Assembly: GCA_045651865.1 (NCBI GenBank)
Contig: JAZRTC010000001.1
Span: 1-5,808, forward strand
Source: RGIG1959 sp045651865
GTDB lineage: Bacteria > Bacillota > Clostridia > Oscillospirales > Acutalibacteraceae
Reading direction: 5' to 3'
DNA: 5,808 nt
The translations under genes were made by a program, and so were the position numbers. Positions 4,483-5,808 of this stretch are shown piece after piece. Below the pieces are notes generated by a model. It searched no databases. It saw nothing but the letters and a program-made list of their open reading frames with translations, and was not told where the DNA came from. Positions within the stretch are counted from its first letter, which is position 1. Each line of letters starts with the position of its first letter.

Positions 4483-5808
4483 ATGAAACGATTATTCCTC
4501 GCATTCGTACTTCTATGGATTACAATCGGCAACTTGTTGGCACAAGATGCTACACGTACCCGCTATACCAATCTGCCAACAATTTATATAGAGACTTTTG
4601 GAAAAGCTGCTATTACCAGCAAAGATACTTACATCTATGCAACCATGTGGTATGTGGATGAGAATAATGTTGTCACTCAATACGACTCTCTCCAAATACG
4701 TGGACGAGGAAAGTCCACTTGGAAACTATCCAAAAAACCTTATCGTATCAAGTTCCAGCAGAAAGAGAAGTTTTTGGGGAAAGGATATGCCAAGGCCAAA
4801 AGTTGGACACTGTTAGCTAATGCTGGCGACAAAACGTTGATGCGCAATGCCGTCACTTTTGCTTTGGCCGAGTTCATGGATATGGATTTCTGTCCTGCTT
4901 ATAAATTTGTGGATCTTAACTTGAATGGAGAGTATTTGGGAAACTACCAAATCAGCGACCAAATAGATGTACGTCCCCATCGCGTCAATATCATCGAACA
5001 GGATTATCCTCTCTCTGAGTACAGCGATATTACAGGCGGATACTTGATGGAAGTTGATGGTTTCAAGGAAAAGAACTACTTTACCACCAGTCGCGGAGTA
5101 CCTATCCGCATCCATTATCCGGACGAGGAGGAGATAGCCGCCACACAAAACACTTACATCCGCAATTATATCAAGGATTTTGAACAAACCCTTTTCGGCT
5201 CGAACTTCAAGGATTCTCTGAAGGGATACCGTTCGTGGATAGATTCCACATCGTTGGCCAATCTGATTATAGGTACTGAAGTGAGTGCCAATATCGACGG
5301 TTACTGGAGTACCTATTTTTATAAGCAGCAACAGGACCCCCGTCTCTATTGGGGTCCCATGTGGGATTATGACATCGCCTACAACAACGATCATCGTATC
5401 CAAGGAACTGCAGACGACTTGATGACAGATATAGGCTATGGCGAGACTAAAATCTGGATCAACCGCATGTGGGACGACCCATGGTTTGCCCGTCTCATAT
5501 ACCGCCGCTATAATGAACTCATGGAAGCAGGTATGACCGACTACATGCTGAATACCATTGACAGCATTGCTACCTTGTTGCAGGAATCTCAGGAACTCAA
5601 TTACCAAAAATGGGGAATCAATCGGAGGATGTATCATGAAATAGTCCTCTACTCCTCCTATGAACAGTACTTGAATGACCTCCGCAATTTCATCACTACA
5701 CACAACAATTACCTCACGCGCACTTTTACTGACAAGTTGCCGGATACTCCCAGCGTGGCAGACATAGCCGAAACGCGGGAAGAACCTACCCCAAGATTCA
5801 TTCCTGAA
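4483..5808 (+). CDS. Secreted CotH kinase family protein (3' end beyond the window)
   Basis: This frame stays open for 442 codons to the right edge and encodes a secreted CotH-family protein. CotH proteins have an atypical kinase fold; in Bacillus CotH phosphorylates spore-coat proteins, while the role of the many Bacteroidetes members is not established. Residues 1-20 are a signal peptide with likely cleavage at LLA-QD. The core shows LQIRGRGKSTW (70-80), KKPYRIKF (84-91), AKSWTLLANAGDKTLMRN (105-122), LNLNGEYLGNYQISDQIDV (145-163), GGYLMEVDG (185-193) and WGPMWDYDIAYNND (290-303). The acidic residues of MEVD and WDYD are where I expect metal-binding or catalytic positions. A Pro/Thr-rich stretch starts near residue 420, which suggests that another domain or a sorting signal follows off the edge. 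No Shine-Dalgarno site precedes the ATG, as is usual in Bacteroidetes. The start is chosen because the signal peptide begins exactly there. Confidence 0.88.
   Translation, partial: MKRLFLAFVLLWITIGNLLAQDATRTRYTNLPTIYIETFGKAAITSKDTYIYATMWYVDENNVVTQYDSLQIRGRGKSTWKLSKKPYRIKFQQKEKFLGKGYAKAKSWTLLANAGDKTLMRNAVTFALAEFMDMDFCPAYKFVDLNLNGEYLGNYQISDQIDVRPHRVNIIEQDYPLSEYSDITGGYLMEVDGFKEKNYFTTSRGVPIRIHYPDEEEIAATQNTYIRNYIKDFEQTLFGSNFKDSLKGYRSWIDSTSLANLIIGTEVSANIDGYWSTYFYKQQQDPRLYWGPMWDYDIAYNNDHRIQGTADDLMTDIGYGETKIWINRMWDDPWFARLIYRRYNELMEAGMTDYMLNTIDSIATLLQESQELNYQKWGINRRMYHEIVLYSSYEQYLNDLRNFITTHNNYLTRTFTDKLPDTPSVADIAETREEPTPRFIPE

Noticed and set aside
4813..5703. A 296-codon minus-strand open frame opposite the CotH gene
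   Set aside because: The plus-strand frame is open for 442 codons with clear CotH motifs and a signal peptide; the antisense frame shows no family signature.

Overview
The window joins two kinds of DNA. Bases 1 to about 4380 look like a spore-forming Firmicute, probably a gut clostridium of the Oscillospiraceae/Ruminococcaceae type. It carries spoIIIAA with a mother-cell (sigma-E) type promoter, every gene has a strong AGAGG/AAGGAG ribosome binding site, intrinsic terminators are clear, and third codon positions are GC-rich. From about 4380-4440 to the end the DNA looks like Bacteroidetes. Composition is more AT-rich, there is no Shine-Dalgarno sequence before the start, and the only gene encodes a secreted CotH-family protein with a Bacteroidetes-style signal peptide ending in LLA-QD. 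A MATE transporter gene is cut in half at the switch.

Layout: (1) 1-275, minus strand, the 5' part of spoIIIAA, running off the left edge. (2) 276-444, a divergent control region holding a sigma-E-like promoter facing left and a housekeeping promoter plus a 5'-end hairpin facing right. (3) 445-2677, plus strand, a three-gene polar amino-acid ABC importer (lipoprotein binding protein, permease, ATPase), closed by a perfect 18-bp hairpin. (4) 2741-3547, an amidohydrolase-2 family metal-dependent hydrolase, ending in a second hairpin terminator. (5) 3630-4445, a MATE efflux protein with its own promoter, truncated at about residue 250 of an expected 450. (6) 4483-5808, a CotH-kinase-family secreted protein, open at the right edge.

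The most unusual item is the binding protein of the importer. Its two halves are in the reverse of the normal order: signal peptide, then lobe 2 and the C-terminal helices, then a short linker, then lobe 1. The new ends fall at the hinge crossover. The ligand-contacting residues of both halves are retained, so this reads as an in-frame circular permutation of a type II solute-binding protein and not as a broken gene.

The importer genes should work as one unit: a membrane-anchored lipoprotein captures an amino acid, a single permease (probably a homodimer) moves it, and the ATPase supplies energy. The hydrolase and the MATE gene are transcriptionally separable. No link between the CotH gene and the rest is supported, because that DNA probably comes from another genome.
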